Positions 1-8,249 of a stretch of 9,855 nucleotides of DNA are shown here, piece after piece. Under the pieces are notes generated by a model. It ran no database searches. It saw only the letters and a program-made list of their open reading frames with translations, and was not told where the DNA came from. This DNA comes from Candidatus Berkelbacteria bacterium (GTDB taxonomy: Bacteria; Patescibacteriota; UBA1384; CAILIB01): NCBI GenBank assembly GCA_020058355.1, contig JAGVEG010000033.1, positions 1 to 9,855 of the forward strand. Direction: 5' to 3'. Made by a program: the position numbers and the translations under genes. Numbering within the stretch: the first letter of the stretch is position 1; each line of letters begins with the position of its first letter.

Positions 1-1278
1 AACAACTGCGAGTACACGAGCCAGTTGTGCATCGGTAGTTTCAACAGCAGTAATAATGGCTGATACGTTTGCGGTGTGCCCTACCATATCGGCGTTAGCA
101 AAATTCACAAAGATAAAGTCAGTACCCGCACGCAGCTCTTCGATGGTTGAGTCGGCAATTTCTCGTGCGCGCATTTCAGGTGCCTCATCATGCGTAGCCA
201 CATCTCTACGACTATCCTGAAGAATGTGACGCTCTCCGGGATGGGGCACCTCTCTTCCACCATTCAAGAAATAGGTTGCGTGAGGGAACTTCTCAGTCTC
301 AGCAATGTGTGCCTGCGTCAGCTCGGCCATTGAAATCTCTTTTGCCAAGGTGGTTGAAATAACCTCCGGAGGGAACGCCACGTCAACAATGAAGTTTGGA
401 TCGTACTGCGTCATCGTCCCAACCAACACGTGTTTTTCCAAAGCAACCTCAAGGAGGCGCTCAGTAAACATACGAACGCGATCCTTGCGGAAGTTCCACA
501 CGAAACAAGCATCGTGCATCTCTACACCATGCGTCTCACCGAGCGCATCGGCAAATGCAACTGGTTCGTGGTACTCATCAGTGACGTCTTGCGCGTAGTT
601 TCCAGCAATATACTCTACTGGTGTTTGTGAAACAGCCGTTGCACCAGGAGCAACACCTACCACAAAGAACTTCTCAACCCGGTCGTAATTTTTGTCACGA
701 TCCATCGGGAAGTAGCGTCCAGCAAGCGAAGCAATGTACCCAACACCCGTCTCCTGTAATACAGCCGCAAGAGCAGCGAGGTATCCTGGAGCATTGCGTG
801 GACCAACATCGCGCCCGTCAGTGAAGAGGTGAACTGCAATTTTTTGAACACCAGTGGCAGCGGCGGCGCGAAGGATGCCAAACAGGTGTTCCTGATGACC
901 GTGCACACCTCCATCACTGAGTATGCCATACAGATGCAGGCGTGAATCATGCATGATTACATGAGAAAAGAGGGCCGCAATGCAGGGATTGTCTGCAATA
1001 TCACCGCGAGCAACTGCCTTATTGATGCGTACCAAATCGGTATCCAGCGCCTTACCAGCGCCAATAGTGGTGTGACCAACCTCTGAGTTGCCCATCTGAC
1101 CTTCCGGCAGACCTACTGCCAATCCGGAAGCCTCTAGTAGTGTATGGGGTTGTTTCTGCCAGATCTGATCAAAGCAAGGCGTATGTGCTGCCTGGACTGC
1201 ATTGTCTTGTGAGTCCTCACGATGCCCCCAGCCGTCAAGAATAATGAGGGCTACAGGACCCTTACTGAGGCGTGCCAT
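1..1278 (-). CDS. gpmI: 2,3-bisphosphoglycerate-independent phosphoglycerate mutase (3' end cut off)
   Basis: Interconverts 3-phosphoglycerate and 2-phosphoglycerate in lower glycolysis; cytoplasmic, Mn-dependent alkaline-phosphatase superfamily. Translating the minus strand from the ATG at 1276-1278 gives 426 uninterrupted residues reaching base 1. Visible motifs are ILDGWG (metal-binding Asp15), QMGNSEVGH with the phosphoryl-acceptor Ser65, SDGGVHGHQEH (about 121-131), FTDGRD (about 152-157), RYFPMDRDKNYDRVE, EKFPHATYFLNGG and, close to the edge, NADMVGHT with metal-binding Asp and His. The family is about 510 residues, so roughly 85 C-terminal residues, including the TADHGN metal site, lie outside the window. 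The ATG directly follows the enolase stop codon with no gap and no clear Shine-Dalgarno, so translation is probably coupled to eno. Identification is very secure; the truncation is only the window edge. Confidence 0.97.
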   Translation of the reverse strand, partial: MARLSKGPVALIILDGWGHREDSQDNAVQAAHTPCFDQIWQKQPHTLLEASGLAVGLPEGQMGNSEVGHTTIGAGKALDTDLVRINKAVARGDIADNPCIAALFSHVIMHDSRLHLYGILSDGGVHGHQEHLFGILRAAAATGVQKIAVHLFTDGRDVGPRNAPGYLAALAAVLQETGVGYIASLAGRYFPMDRDKNYDRVEKFFVVGVAPGATAVSQTPVEYIAGNYAQDVTDEYHEPVAFADALGETHGVEMHDACFVWNFRKDRVRMFTERLLEVALEKHVLVGTMTQYDPNFIVDVAFPPEVISTTLAKEISMAELTQAHIAETEKFPHATYFLNGGREVPHPGERHILQDSRRDVATHDEAPEMRAREIADSTIEELRAGTDFIFVNFANADMVGHTANVSAIITAVETTDAQLARVLAVV

Positions 1279-2580
<1,302 letters not shown>

Positions 2581-2585
2581 TCATT

Positions 2586-2591
2586 AATTTA
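2586..2591 (-). promoter_or_regulatory. putative extended -10 promoter of eno-gpmI
   Basis: On the minus strand TGG followed by TAAATT resembles an extended -10 element (TGN-TATAAT). It ends 11 bases before the eno ATG, so transcription would begin only about 4-5 bases upstream of the start codon. The hexamer 17 bases upstream (CTGCTA) is a weak -35 match. The lack of a Shine-Dalgarno in this short leader fits an almost leaderless mRNA. This is a pattern match by eye with no experimental support. Confidence 0.4.
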
Positions 2592-2681
2592 CCAGACAGT
2601 TCCTAGCCTAGCAGATCATCAGCAGTCGTGTAGAGGATCAATCTCAGCACAAAAAAAGTAGTAGTATTAGTCAAATGTACT

Positions 2682-2687
2682 TATACT
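2682..2687 (+). promoter_or_regulatory. putative -10 box of the prepilin gene, leaderless spacing
   Basis: TATACT matches five of six bases of the sigma-70-type -10 consensus and lies 6 bases before the ATG at 2694. A start site at the usual 6-8 bases downstream of the box would coincide with the A of the ATG, giving a leaderless transcript. No recognisable -35 hexamer lies 16-18 bases upstream, only an A7 tract at 2651-2657. No Shine-Dalgarno is seen, which is consistent. Confidence 0.5.
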
Positions 2688-2693
2688 ATAGCA

Positions 2694-3614
2694 ATGAAGA
2701 ATACACCTGCTTTCACTCTGATTGAGCTCCTTGTTGTTATAAGTATTATTGGCATTCTGTCCTCACTTTCAATTGTAAGTGTTGGTAGCTCACGAGCAAA
2801 AGCGCGGACAGCACGGGTAAAAAATGATGTTACCGCACTTGGAAAGTCAGTAAGCTCACTTGGTACAACAGGTTCTATAATCTCAAATAACCCCGGGGCT
2901 GGGGCTGATGTGTTAACGAGTGGCGGAGGTGGAACACTGCGTACAATTTTTACCGGCGTAGAGAACGCCGACTCTCTCTCCTACGGAGCCACCTCAACAA
3001 ACCCACCAGCCAACTACGAGTATGGCTATTACGTACCGACCACTCCTTCCAGTGGTGTGCGCCAGCTTCTTGATGGCACCTCTGACTTTTCGGTCTATAC
3101 CCAACTACGAGAAGTTGATAACTCGTTCTTTGGATTTACCCAGAGTGGACTTGTGGGATATACTGCAAATCCTTCACAGGCGACACTCCGTATCGCAAAC
3201 GGGCAATCATGTAGCTGGTCAGATATCTCGAGTGCGTACTCATGCTCAACTTCGGCAATCACGCCGCCTACCCGCAATGCGAGCATGACCCTTACACCTA
3301 CTGGAGGTGGGTCTGCAACCACAATCTCAAACCTGAACAGCTACACCCTGGCTACCTCAACCATTACACCGGGCACCTATACCATCTCTTTTAACTTCAC
3401 CAAAGATCCTTCATGGATTCCCAGTGCCACACCCCTCGGTCCCTACTTGGCAGCAACCAGCTACAACGCAGCTTCAGGATTTCAACGAAATTATCTTGGC
3501 AATAATCCAACACCTAAACTCGTTAACCCAGTTACTTTTTCAGCAGGTACCAGCTATGATATTGGCTTTAGTTATATCGCCGGATCAGGAACGTCCGACT
3601 TTATAAATTTCTAG
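2694..3614 (+). CDS. type IV prepilin/pseudopilin-like protein with a long Ser/Thr/Gly-rich ectodomain
   Basis: Likely exported and anchored or assembled as a pilin-like subunit. The N-terminus has a short charged leader (MKNTPA), a prepilin peptidase site A|FTLIE and a hydrophobic helix to about residue 30 (FTLIELLVVISIIGILSSL), then the SRAKARTARVKND stretch common after this helix. Glu11 is the +5 glutamate of the mature protein needed for pilin packing. The -1 residue is Ala6 rather than the usual Gly, which prepilin peptidases can tolerate. At 306 residues it is longer than a typical major pilin. Residues 50-190 are Ser/Thr/Gly/Tyr-rich with one close Cys pair (Cys173, Cys184) that could form a disulfide. 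Residues 195-296 alternate short polar and hydrophobic strands and may be a beta-sandwich-like module; no family is recognised there. No pilus assembly genes are adjacent, so it appears as a lone gene, and its precise role (pilus, pseudopilus, adhesin or uptake) is unknown. Confidence 0.85.
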   Translation: MKNTPAFTLIELLVVISIIGILSSLSIVSVGSSRAKARTARVKNDVTALGKSVSSLGTTGSIISNNPGAGADVLTSGGGGTLRTIFTGVENADSLSYGATSTNPPANYEYGYYVPTTPSSGVRQLLDGTSDFSVYTQLREVDNSFFGFTQSGLVGYTANPSQATLRIANGQSCSWSDISSAYSCSTSAITPPTRNASMTLTPTGGGSATTISNLNSYTLATSTITPGTYTISFNFTKDPSWIPSATPLGPYLAATSYNAASGFQRNYLGNNPTPKLVNPVTFSAGTSYDIGFSYIAGSGTSDFINF

Positions 3615-3615
3615 A

Positions 3616-3637
3616 CTGCTCACCACCTACCGAGCAG
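3616..3637. repeat. small inverted repeat at the convergent gene junction
   Basis: CTGCTC (3616-3621) and GAGCAG (3632-3637) form a perfect 6-bp stem around a 10-base loop, spanning the 5-bp gap and the last codons of pgi. Its position between convergent genes suggests a bidirectional terminator. Neither strand has a following T-run, so intrinsic termination is doubtful. It is reported as a structure only. Confidence 0.3.
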
Positions 3638-4939
3638 ATGGTACATGAGCTGTTTTGAGCGCTCGACGCCAGGTTGATCAAAGGGATTGACCCCTAATTT
3701 CCATCCAGCGTAGGCGGTAGCAAGCTCAAGGAAATAGAGGAGTTCACCTATAGTAGTTGCTGAGAGTTCATCAAGCTGTACTCGGATCACGGGCTTCCCC
3801 ATTTCAATCAGTGCATCAGCCGTGCTTGTTGCCTCAGCCTGGAGGATGGTAGAGAGCGATTTTCCTCCCAAGTACTGCAGACTTTCAATATGAGCAAAGG
3901 CTTCAGGCACCTGATAATCAACCGCTTGGTGGGCAACCGTTACAATCGTGAAGACCTTGTCAGTTCGGCCTTCCATATATAACTGCAGCTGTGAGTGCTG
4001 ATCCGTTGGACCAAGAGCTGCGATCGGGGTTGGTGAAACCTTTGTTGGTAGTGCTTCGCCGGACGCCGACAGAGCTTTTCCAAGACTCTCCGCCCAGAGC
4101 TGGCGGAACCAAAATCCTACTTCGCGGAGTGAATGCTGATAGGGCATAAAGACCGCCATCGGTACTCCTTTCTCATGCAGGTGCATGTGCAGCACGCCAA
4201 AAGCAAGGGCAGGATTGCTCAACGAAACCTCAGACTGGTCCCACTGATCCATTGCCTTGGCTCCAGCCAACAGCTCACGAATCGCCACACCAACAACTGC
4301 CAGTGGAAACAAACCAGCAGCAGAAAATACTGAGAACCGGCCCCCAACATTACTGGGTATCTCAAGACTCTGATAGCCTTCTTCGTTTACCAGCTGCCGA
4401 AGCGCGCCAGTAGCGGGGTCGGTAATCGCAATAATACGTTTACGCGCCTCATCAGTTCCAACTGCCTGAGTAAGGAGATCTCGCAGGATCAAGAAGCTAC
4501 TCGCCTGCTCAACCGTGCTTCCTGATTTGGAAATCATACAGAGGGTGGTCTGGGTCAAATCAACCTGCGCGAGCACTTCATGGAGCACCTGCGGATCAGT
4601 AGTGTCACCCACAAAATGCAGCTCGACTTTAGGATTTAACCTGTTAAACGCTAAGGGATTCAGAGCACGGTGCACCGCACGCACGCCAAGATCAGAACCC
4701 CCAATACCAATAACAACAAAGTACTTGGAGTGAGATTGAACCACTTCTGCAAGCGCCTCAACCTTACTAATCTGCTCATCAGATTGATAGGGCAATTCAA
4801 GAAATCCCACCTTCCCTGCGAAGCGCTGCTCATGCATGTGAGCATGGAGTGCCGCAACCTCGCTTGAAAGCTGGTCCCATTGCGCGTCATCAAGTGCAAA
4901 CTCACCGCCTCGAAGCGCTGAAACATCAATGCTTAGCAT
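3620..4939 (-). CDS. pgi: glucose-6-phosphate isomerase
   Basis: Interconverts glucose 6-phosphate and fructose 6-phosphate in the cytoplasm. At 439 residues it belongs with the shorter (about 450-residue, Bacillus-like) bacterial form rather than the 550-residue form. Motifs: GIGGSDLG (78-85) and SKSGSTVE (137-144), both phosphate-binding; GGRFSVFSAAGLFPLAVVG (199-217), which is PGI signature 1; WAESLGK with catalytic Glu284; GPTDQHSQLQLYMEG with His314; and GVNPFDQPGVERSK with catalytic Lys429, which is signature 2. It ends in TGA, 5 bases from the convergent prepilin gene. Its start lies 9 bases after the stop of the upstream 281-residue gene, so the two are almost certainly co-transcribed. 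No clear Shine-Dalgarno is present: the only purine run (GGA) is too far upstream. The enzyme looks complete and functional. Confidence 0.98.
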   Translation of the reverse strand: MLSIDVSALRGGEFALDDAQWDQLSSEVAALHAHMHEQRFAGKVGFLELPYQSDEQISKVEALAEVVQSHSKYFVVIGIGGSDLGVRAVHRALNPLAFNRLNPKVELHFVGDTTDPQVLHEVLAQVDLTQTTLCMISKSGSTVEQASSFLILRDLLTQAVGTDEARKRIIAITDPATGALRQLVNEEGYQSLEIPSNVGGRFSVFSAAGLFPLAVVGVAIRELLAGAKAMDQWDQSEVSLSNPALAFGVLHMHLHEKGVPMAVFMPYQHSLREVGFWFRQLWAESLGKALSASGEALPTKVSPTPIAALGPTDQHSQLQLYMEGRTDKVFTIVTVAHQAVDYQVPEAFAHIESLQYLGGKSLSTILQAEATSTADALIEMGKPVIRVQLDELSATTIGELLYFLELATAYAGWKLGVNPFDQPGVERSKQLMYHLLGRW

Positions 4940-4948
4940 GGCAAAACG

Positions 4949-5794
4949 TTAATTCCAAAGTGGGTAACGCCGCCGCGCACTACGCAGCGCCGTCTCAGAA
5001 GCAGTATACAGCGTATCCAAGGGCAACACACCAGTGGTACCTAGCGTTTGAGCACCGATACTCCACGTCCACATATCTCCAGCATCATGAACCGTAAGAA
5101 CAAGTCCCGCACGATCAATACCAAGATCTCGCACCGCAGCTGCCCGGCTGCGCACCTCTGCGTGACTCGGCCACCACGCCTCGCGACGAAGACGATCTTG
5201 CTGCTCAACAAAAGCGCGCAACTTCACTCCCTTACTTGCCAACTGAGCCACCTGCTGAGCAACCCCATCATGCAGTGGGGAGTTAAACAAAAGTAGTCCC
5301 AGCATTAACCGTGGATTCTGTTGCGCCAAAATAAGCACCTGGTCACCACGCATAACTGCCTGCTCAATTACCACTCGGCTCACCCGACCAATCTCATATC
5401 CCTCTACTTCAGCTGCCTCAACCGTAAGGAGTTGATAGACCTTACGCGCAACCCGCGCCTGCACACCACCACCGATCCGCTCACCTTCAACAACTGGCAC
5501 TTGAATCCCCTGCTCAATCCCTGCCTTTTGCAAGGCGGCGGCAAGACTCGTCTCAAGGGAAGCCGCGAGTGCGGCGGCAATCATCAACACGCGCTCACGC
5601 TGATCTTCTCCCTGCCCATCGGCAGGATACACCTTAGTAAGCACGGGTGCTGACCACCAAAAGGCATCACCGACCAGAGATAGTTGCCTTCCTTCAACCA
5701 GGCCACGGGCAAGCGGTGACCATAATCCAACACCTAACTGATCCTGCAGTGAGGTCTCAACAAGATGCGAAAAAGCAGCTCTGAAAAGTGACAT
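4949..5794 (-). CDS. uncharacterised protein upstream of pgi
   Basis: I do not recognise this 281-residue protein. It is probably soluble: there is no signal peptide, and the most hydrophobic segment (about 69-89, rich in Ala/Leu) looks like an amphipathic helix, with a second non-polar stretch at 163-170 (LMLGLLLF). It contains no cysteine. Notable segments are GLWSPLARGLVEGRQLSLVGDAFWWSAP in the first 50 residues, with a WW pair at 46-47, VVEGERIGGGVQARVARKVY near 101-120, a basic/Trp patch RLRREAWWPSHAEVRSR near 201-217, and VHDAGDMWTWSIG near 235-247. The C-terminus is basic (RSARRRYPLWN). Mixed helix and strand patterning suggests one or two alpha/beta domains. It heads a two-gene unit with pgi (9-bp gap), and its start faces the suf operon across 47 bp. 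The link to pgi hints at a role in sugar-phosphate metabolism, but that is context only. The start codon is the natural ORF start with a -10-like box 6 bases upstream. Confidence 0.8.
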   Translation of the reverse strand: MSLFRAAFSHLVETSLQDQLGVGLWSPLARGLVEGRQLSLVGDAFWWSAPVLTKVYPADGQGEDQRERVLMIAAALAASLETSLAAALQKAGIEQGIQVPVVEGERIGGGVQARVARKVYQLLTVEAAEVEGYEIGRVSRVVIEQAVMRGDQVLILAQQNPRLMLGLLLFNSPLHDGVAQQVAQLASKGVKLRAFVEQQDRLRREAWWPSHAEVRSRAAAVRDLGIDRAGLVLTVHDAGDMWTWSIGAQTLGTTGVLPLDTLYTASETALRSARRRYPLWN

Positions 5795-5800
5795 GCGTTC

Positions 5801-5806
5801 ATCCTA
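5801..5806 (-). promoter_or_regulatory. putative -10 box for the 281-residue gene and pgi
   Basis: TAGGAT on the minus strand (four of six consensus bases) ends 6 bases before the ATG at 5794, the same near-zero leader spacing seen at the prepilin gene. No good -35 is found at 17 bases. Its position overlaps where the -35 of the divergent nfu-suf promoter should lie. Weak evidence alone; supported by the repeated spacing. Confidence 0.3.
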
Positions 5807-5828
5807 GCCGAAAAGCGTCAAGATGTGG

Positions 5829-5834
5829 TAGTTT
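5829..5834 (+). promoter_or_regulatory. putative extended -10 promoter of the nfu-suf operon
   Basis: TGG at 5826-5828 followed by TAGTTT resembles an extended -10 element. It ends 7 bases before the ATG at 5842, so the transcript would begin at or beside the start codon. The expected -35 position (5806-5811, AGCCGA) does not match consensus, in keeping with an extended -10 promoter. This element also helps decide the start of the first gene, since the alternative ATG at 5788 would lie upstream of the promoter. No operator for an Fe-S or iron sensor is recognisable in the 47-bp spacer. Confidence 0.45.
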
Positions 5835-5841
5835 ACGCCAG

Positions 5842-6150
5842 ATGAGCACCCCTGTATCTACCATGCGCGATAAGATTATCGAGCTCCTTGCCCAAGCAAA
5901 CCCCGTACTCGGCCTTCACGGCGGAGGTATTGAGTTGGTTGATCTCTCGGAAGACAAGGTTGCCTATGTGCGCTTCCAGGGTGCCTGCGATGGCTGCGCC
6001 GCAGCTACAATGACCCTCGACTACGGCATCCGTGAAATGCTCCTCCTCCAAGTTGATGGTCTTGAGGATGTACGATCCGTTAATGACGAGACCATCACCC
6101 ACGCCGCCCCCACTACACCCCTGAATTTCTCCCATGCTCTCGCTTCATAA
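5842..6150 (+). CDS. NifU C-terminal-domain (Nfu-type) iron-sulfur carrier protein
   Basis: Nfu-type proteins bind a [4Fe-4S] cluster between subunits of a dimer through a CxxC motif and hand it to apo-enzymes. This 102-residue protein is essentially one such domain: MRDKIIELLAQANPVLGLHGGGIELVDL, then GACDGCAAATMTL with Cys49 and Cys52, then GIREMLLLQVDGLEDVRSV. The two cysteines are in the canonical place. Ala replaces the Pro or Ser often found after the second Cys. A tail of about 20 residues (NDETITHAAPTTPLNFSHAL) is not part of the domain. I chose the ATG at 5842 because it gives the expected domain length and follows a -10-like box by 7 bases; an in-frame ATG at 5788 would overlap the divergent gene. 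It is the first gene of the suf operon, and its end overlaps sufC by 17 bases, implying translational coupling. Confidence 0.93.
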   Translation: MSTPVSTMRDKIIELLAQANPVLGLHGGGIELVDLSEDKVAYVRFQGACDGCAAATMTLDYGIREMLLLQVDGLEDVRSVNDETITHAAPTTPLNFSHALAS

Positions 6151-6862
6151 TCTCTCTGTTAGCACCGCCGACACCCAGATCATTACCTCGTTAAGTCTGG
6201 ATATTCCAACTGGACAACGAGTCGCTTTGATGGGCCCAAATGGCTCTGGTAAATCAACCCTAGCCGCCACCTTGGCCGGACACCCTGACTATGTGGTTAC
6301 CGATGGAAGCATGAGCTACAACGGCATTGATCTCCTGAGCTGTGAGCCTCACGAGCGGGCACAGGCCGGTGTGTTTCTTGCCTTTCAATACCCGGTCAGC
6401 CTCCCGGGCGTACCCCTCAGCCAATTCCTTCGCATTGCTCGCCAAGAACTTGACGCCGCTCAAGGCCGCACCCCCCTGACACACACTGATTTTTTAAAGC
6501 TCCTCAAAAGCAGCCTTGCCGTCGTTGGTCTCCCTGTTTCTTTTGCACAGCGAGCAGTAAATGAAGGAGCTTCTGGTGGTGAGAAAAAGCGACTTGAGAT
6601 GTTGCAGCTCCTTGTTCTTGAGCCAAGCCTCGTGATTATTGATGAGATCGATTCAGGTCTTGATGTCGACGCGCTTCGTGCCATTGGCTCAGCCATCACC
6701 AACCTTCCCCGCACTACCACCTGCCTGATTATCACCCACTACCAGCGCCTGCTTGAGTACGCGCCGGTTGACCGCGTGGTAATTCTTCAAAATGGTAGCA
6801 TCACCAGTGATGGTGGTCCTGAGCTTGCTCAAACAGTAGAAGTAAGCGGCTATCAACAGTGA
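6134..6862 (+). CDS. sufC: SUF system ATPase SufC
   Basis: Soluble ABC-type ATPase of the SufBCD cluster-assembly complex; it drives conformational change in SufB-SufD during Fe-S cluster formation. At 242 residues it matches the family (about 248 in E. coli). Motifs: Walker A GPNGSGKST (34-42), Q-loop FQYPV with Gln85, PGVPLSQFLR, ABC signature in EGASGGEKKRLEMLQ (144-158), Walker B LVIIDEIDSGLD with catalytic Glu171, D-loop following, and His202 in the ITHYQRLL switch. The SGGEKKR and DExDSGLD wording is typical of SufC rather than of transporter ATPases. No transmembrane partner is present nearby. It begins inside the end of the upstream nfu gene (17-base overlap) and its TGA stop overlaps the GTG start of sufB (GTGA), so the three are tightly coupled. 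No Shine-Dalgarno precedes its ATG. Confidence 0.98.
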   Translation: MLSLHNLSVSTADTQIITSLSLDIPTGQRVALMGPNGSGKSTLAATLAGHPDYVVTDGSMSYNGIDLLSCEPHERAQAGVFLAFQYPVSLPGVPLSQFLRIARQELDAAQGRTPLTHTDFLKLLKSSLAVVGLPVSFAQRAVNEGASGGEKKRLEMLQLLVLEPSLVIIDEIDSGLDVDALRAIGSAITNLPRTTTCLIITHYQRLLEYAPVDRVVILQNGSITSDGGPELAQTVEVSGYQQ

Positions 6863-8247
6863 GCTTTACTCCGCCAAGCTATCAGTTTGGATTTGCGGAT
6901 CCTGAATCTTCGCGCGCCCGTACCGAGCGCGGCTTAACTGAAGCTACCGTCCGCGAAATCAGCGCCCTCAAAAATGAACCCCGCTGGATGCTTGAGAAGC
7001 GCTTGGCGGGATTTGCTGCGTTTCAGGCAGCCAAGTTCCCCAGCTGGGGGCCAGACCTCTCGAAGCTACACCTTGATGAAATTACCTTTTTCTCCCGAGC
7101 GACAGACCGGGCCGAGCGCACCTGGGACGATGTGCCTGACCGTATCAAAACAACCTTCGATCGCCTTGGGGTACCCCAAGCCGAGCGCGCCCTCCTGGCT
7201 GGCGTTGGTGCTCAGTATGATAGTGAAGCGATTTACCACAACCTGAAGCAAGAATGGCAGGATCTCGGCGTTATCTTTTGTGATATGGATACCGCAGTAC
7301 GCGAGCATCCCGAGCTTGTTCAGAAATACTTCGGCACGATTATCCCCGCTACAGACAACATGTTTGCCGCACTGAATACTGCCGTGTGGAGTGGCGGCTC
7401 ATTTGTCTACATCCCAAAGGGAGTTAAACTTTCAGTTCCTCTTCAGGCCTACTTCCGTATCAACGCCAACCAAGTTGGTCAGTTTGAACGCACCATTATT
7501 ATCGCTGAACCTGATTCCTACGTTCACTATGTGGAAGGATGCTCAGCCCCAACCTATAGCGACTCCGCGCTCCATGCTGCCGTAGTAGAGGTATTCTGCA
7601 AATCAGAAAGCCGGGTCCGCTACACGACGATTCAAAACTGGAGTAACGCGGTCTATAACCTGGTTACAAAACGAGCCGTTGCCGACCGTGCTGCAACCAT
7701 GGAATGGGTTGATTGTAACCTTGGTAGCCAAGTAACGATGAAGTATCCATCGGTATTACTTCGCGAACCGTACAGCCGCGCCGAGATTCTCTCCCTTGCA
7801 ATTGCCGGATCTGGCCAGCACCAAGACGCGGGAGCTAAAGCCATCCATCTTGCACCCCATACCAGCTCACTGATTACTAGTAAGTCGGTTTCGTTTGGCA
7901 GTGGGCGCACCAGCTACCGTGGGATTGTGAAGGCCACCAAGGCTGCACACCACGTAACGAGTAAGGTTGTCTGTGACGCCCTTCTCCTCAATGATGAATC
8001 ACGCTCTGACACCTATCCCACCATCGACATCCAGCACGAGGATAACCAGATTGAGCATGAAGCCTCTGTCTCAAAAGTAGGCGAAGAGCAACTCCTCTAC
8101 CTGCAAAACCGTGGCCTCAAACCAGAGGTTGCCACCGCGCTTATTGTAAACGGCTTCATGGAACCAATTGTAAAAGAACTACCCATGGAGTATGCCGTGG
8201 AAATGAACCGGCTCATCGAGCTTGAGATGGAAGGGAGTGTAGGCTAG
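6859..8247 (+). CDS. sufB: Fe-S cluster assembly scaffold protein SufB
   Basis: Scaffold subunit of the SufBCD complex on which the nascent cluster is built from SufS-derived sulfur. The 462 residues are full length, slightly short of E. coli (495), partly because the loop after IQNW is reduced (WSNAVYN). Typical SufB segments: WMLEKRLAGFAAF (43-55), VWSGGSFVYIPKGVKLSVPLQAYFRIN (186-202), YVHYVEGCSAPTYS with Cys228, TIQNW and YNLVTKRA, GSGRTSYRGIVK (about 357-368), VVCDALLLND with Cys372, and IEHEASVSKVGEEQLLYLQNRGL with His400 and Glu401. By alignment from memory, Cys228, Cys372, His400 and Glu401 correspond to functional E. coli residues Cys254, Cys405, His433 and Glu434, so the sulfur path and cluster site look intact. 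The start is GTG, overlapping the sufC stop by 4 bases. The stop is TAG, 2 bases before sufD. Confidence 0.98.
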   Translation: MSFTPPSYQFGFADPESSRARTERGLTEATVREISALKNEPRWMLEKRLAGFAAFQAAKFPSWGPDLSKLHLDEITFFSRATDRAERTWDDVPDRIKTTFDRLGVPQAERALLAGVGAQYDSEAIYHNLKQEWQDLGVIFCDMDTAVREHPELVQKYFGTIIPATDNMFAALNTAVWSGGSFVYIPKGVKLSVPLQAYFRINANQVGQFERTIIIAEPDSYVHYVEGCSAPTYSDSALHAAVVEVFCKSESRVRYTTIQNWSNAVYNLVTKRAVADRAATMEWVDCNLGSQVTMKYPSVLLREPYSRAEILSLAIAGSGQHQDAGAKAIHLAPHTSSLITSKSVSFGSGRTSYRGIVKATKAAHHVTSKVVCDALLLNDESRSDTYPTIDIQHEDNQIEHEASVSKVGEEQLLYLQNRGLKPEVATALIVNGFMEPIVKELPMEYAVEMNRLIELEMEGSVG

Positions 8248-8249
8248 CC

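Noticed and set aside
3616..3637. Bidirectional rho-independent terminator between the prepilin gene and pgi
   Set aside because: The stem is only 6 bp, lies partly in pgi coding sequence, and is not followed by a T-run on either strand. It is listed only as an inverted repeat.
4949..5794. Plus-strand ORFs opposite the 281-residue gene (for example 5321-5653)
   Set aside because: Their translations have low-complexity, antisense-like composition with no motif, and the minus-strand frame is longer, spaced like an operon gene with pgi, and preceded by a -10-like box.
5788..5841. Longer form of the NifU-like protein starting at 5788
   Set aside because: It would overlap the start of the divergent gene, include a non-conserved 18-residue extension, and place the likely promoter inside the coding region.
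6134..6862. SufC as part of an ABC transporter
   Set aside because: There is no membrane partner, and the SGGEKKR and DEIDSGLD motifs with the sufB/sufD neighbours identify the SUF ATPase.
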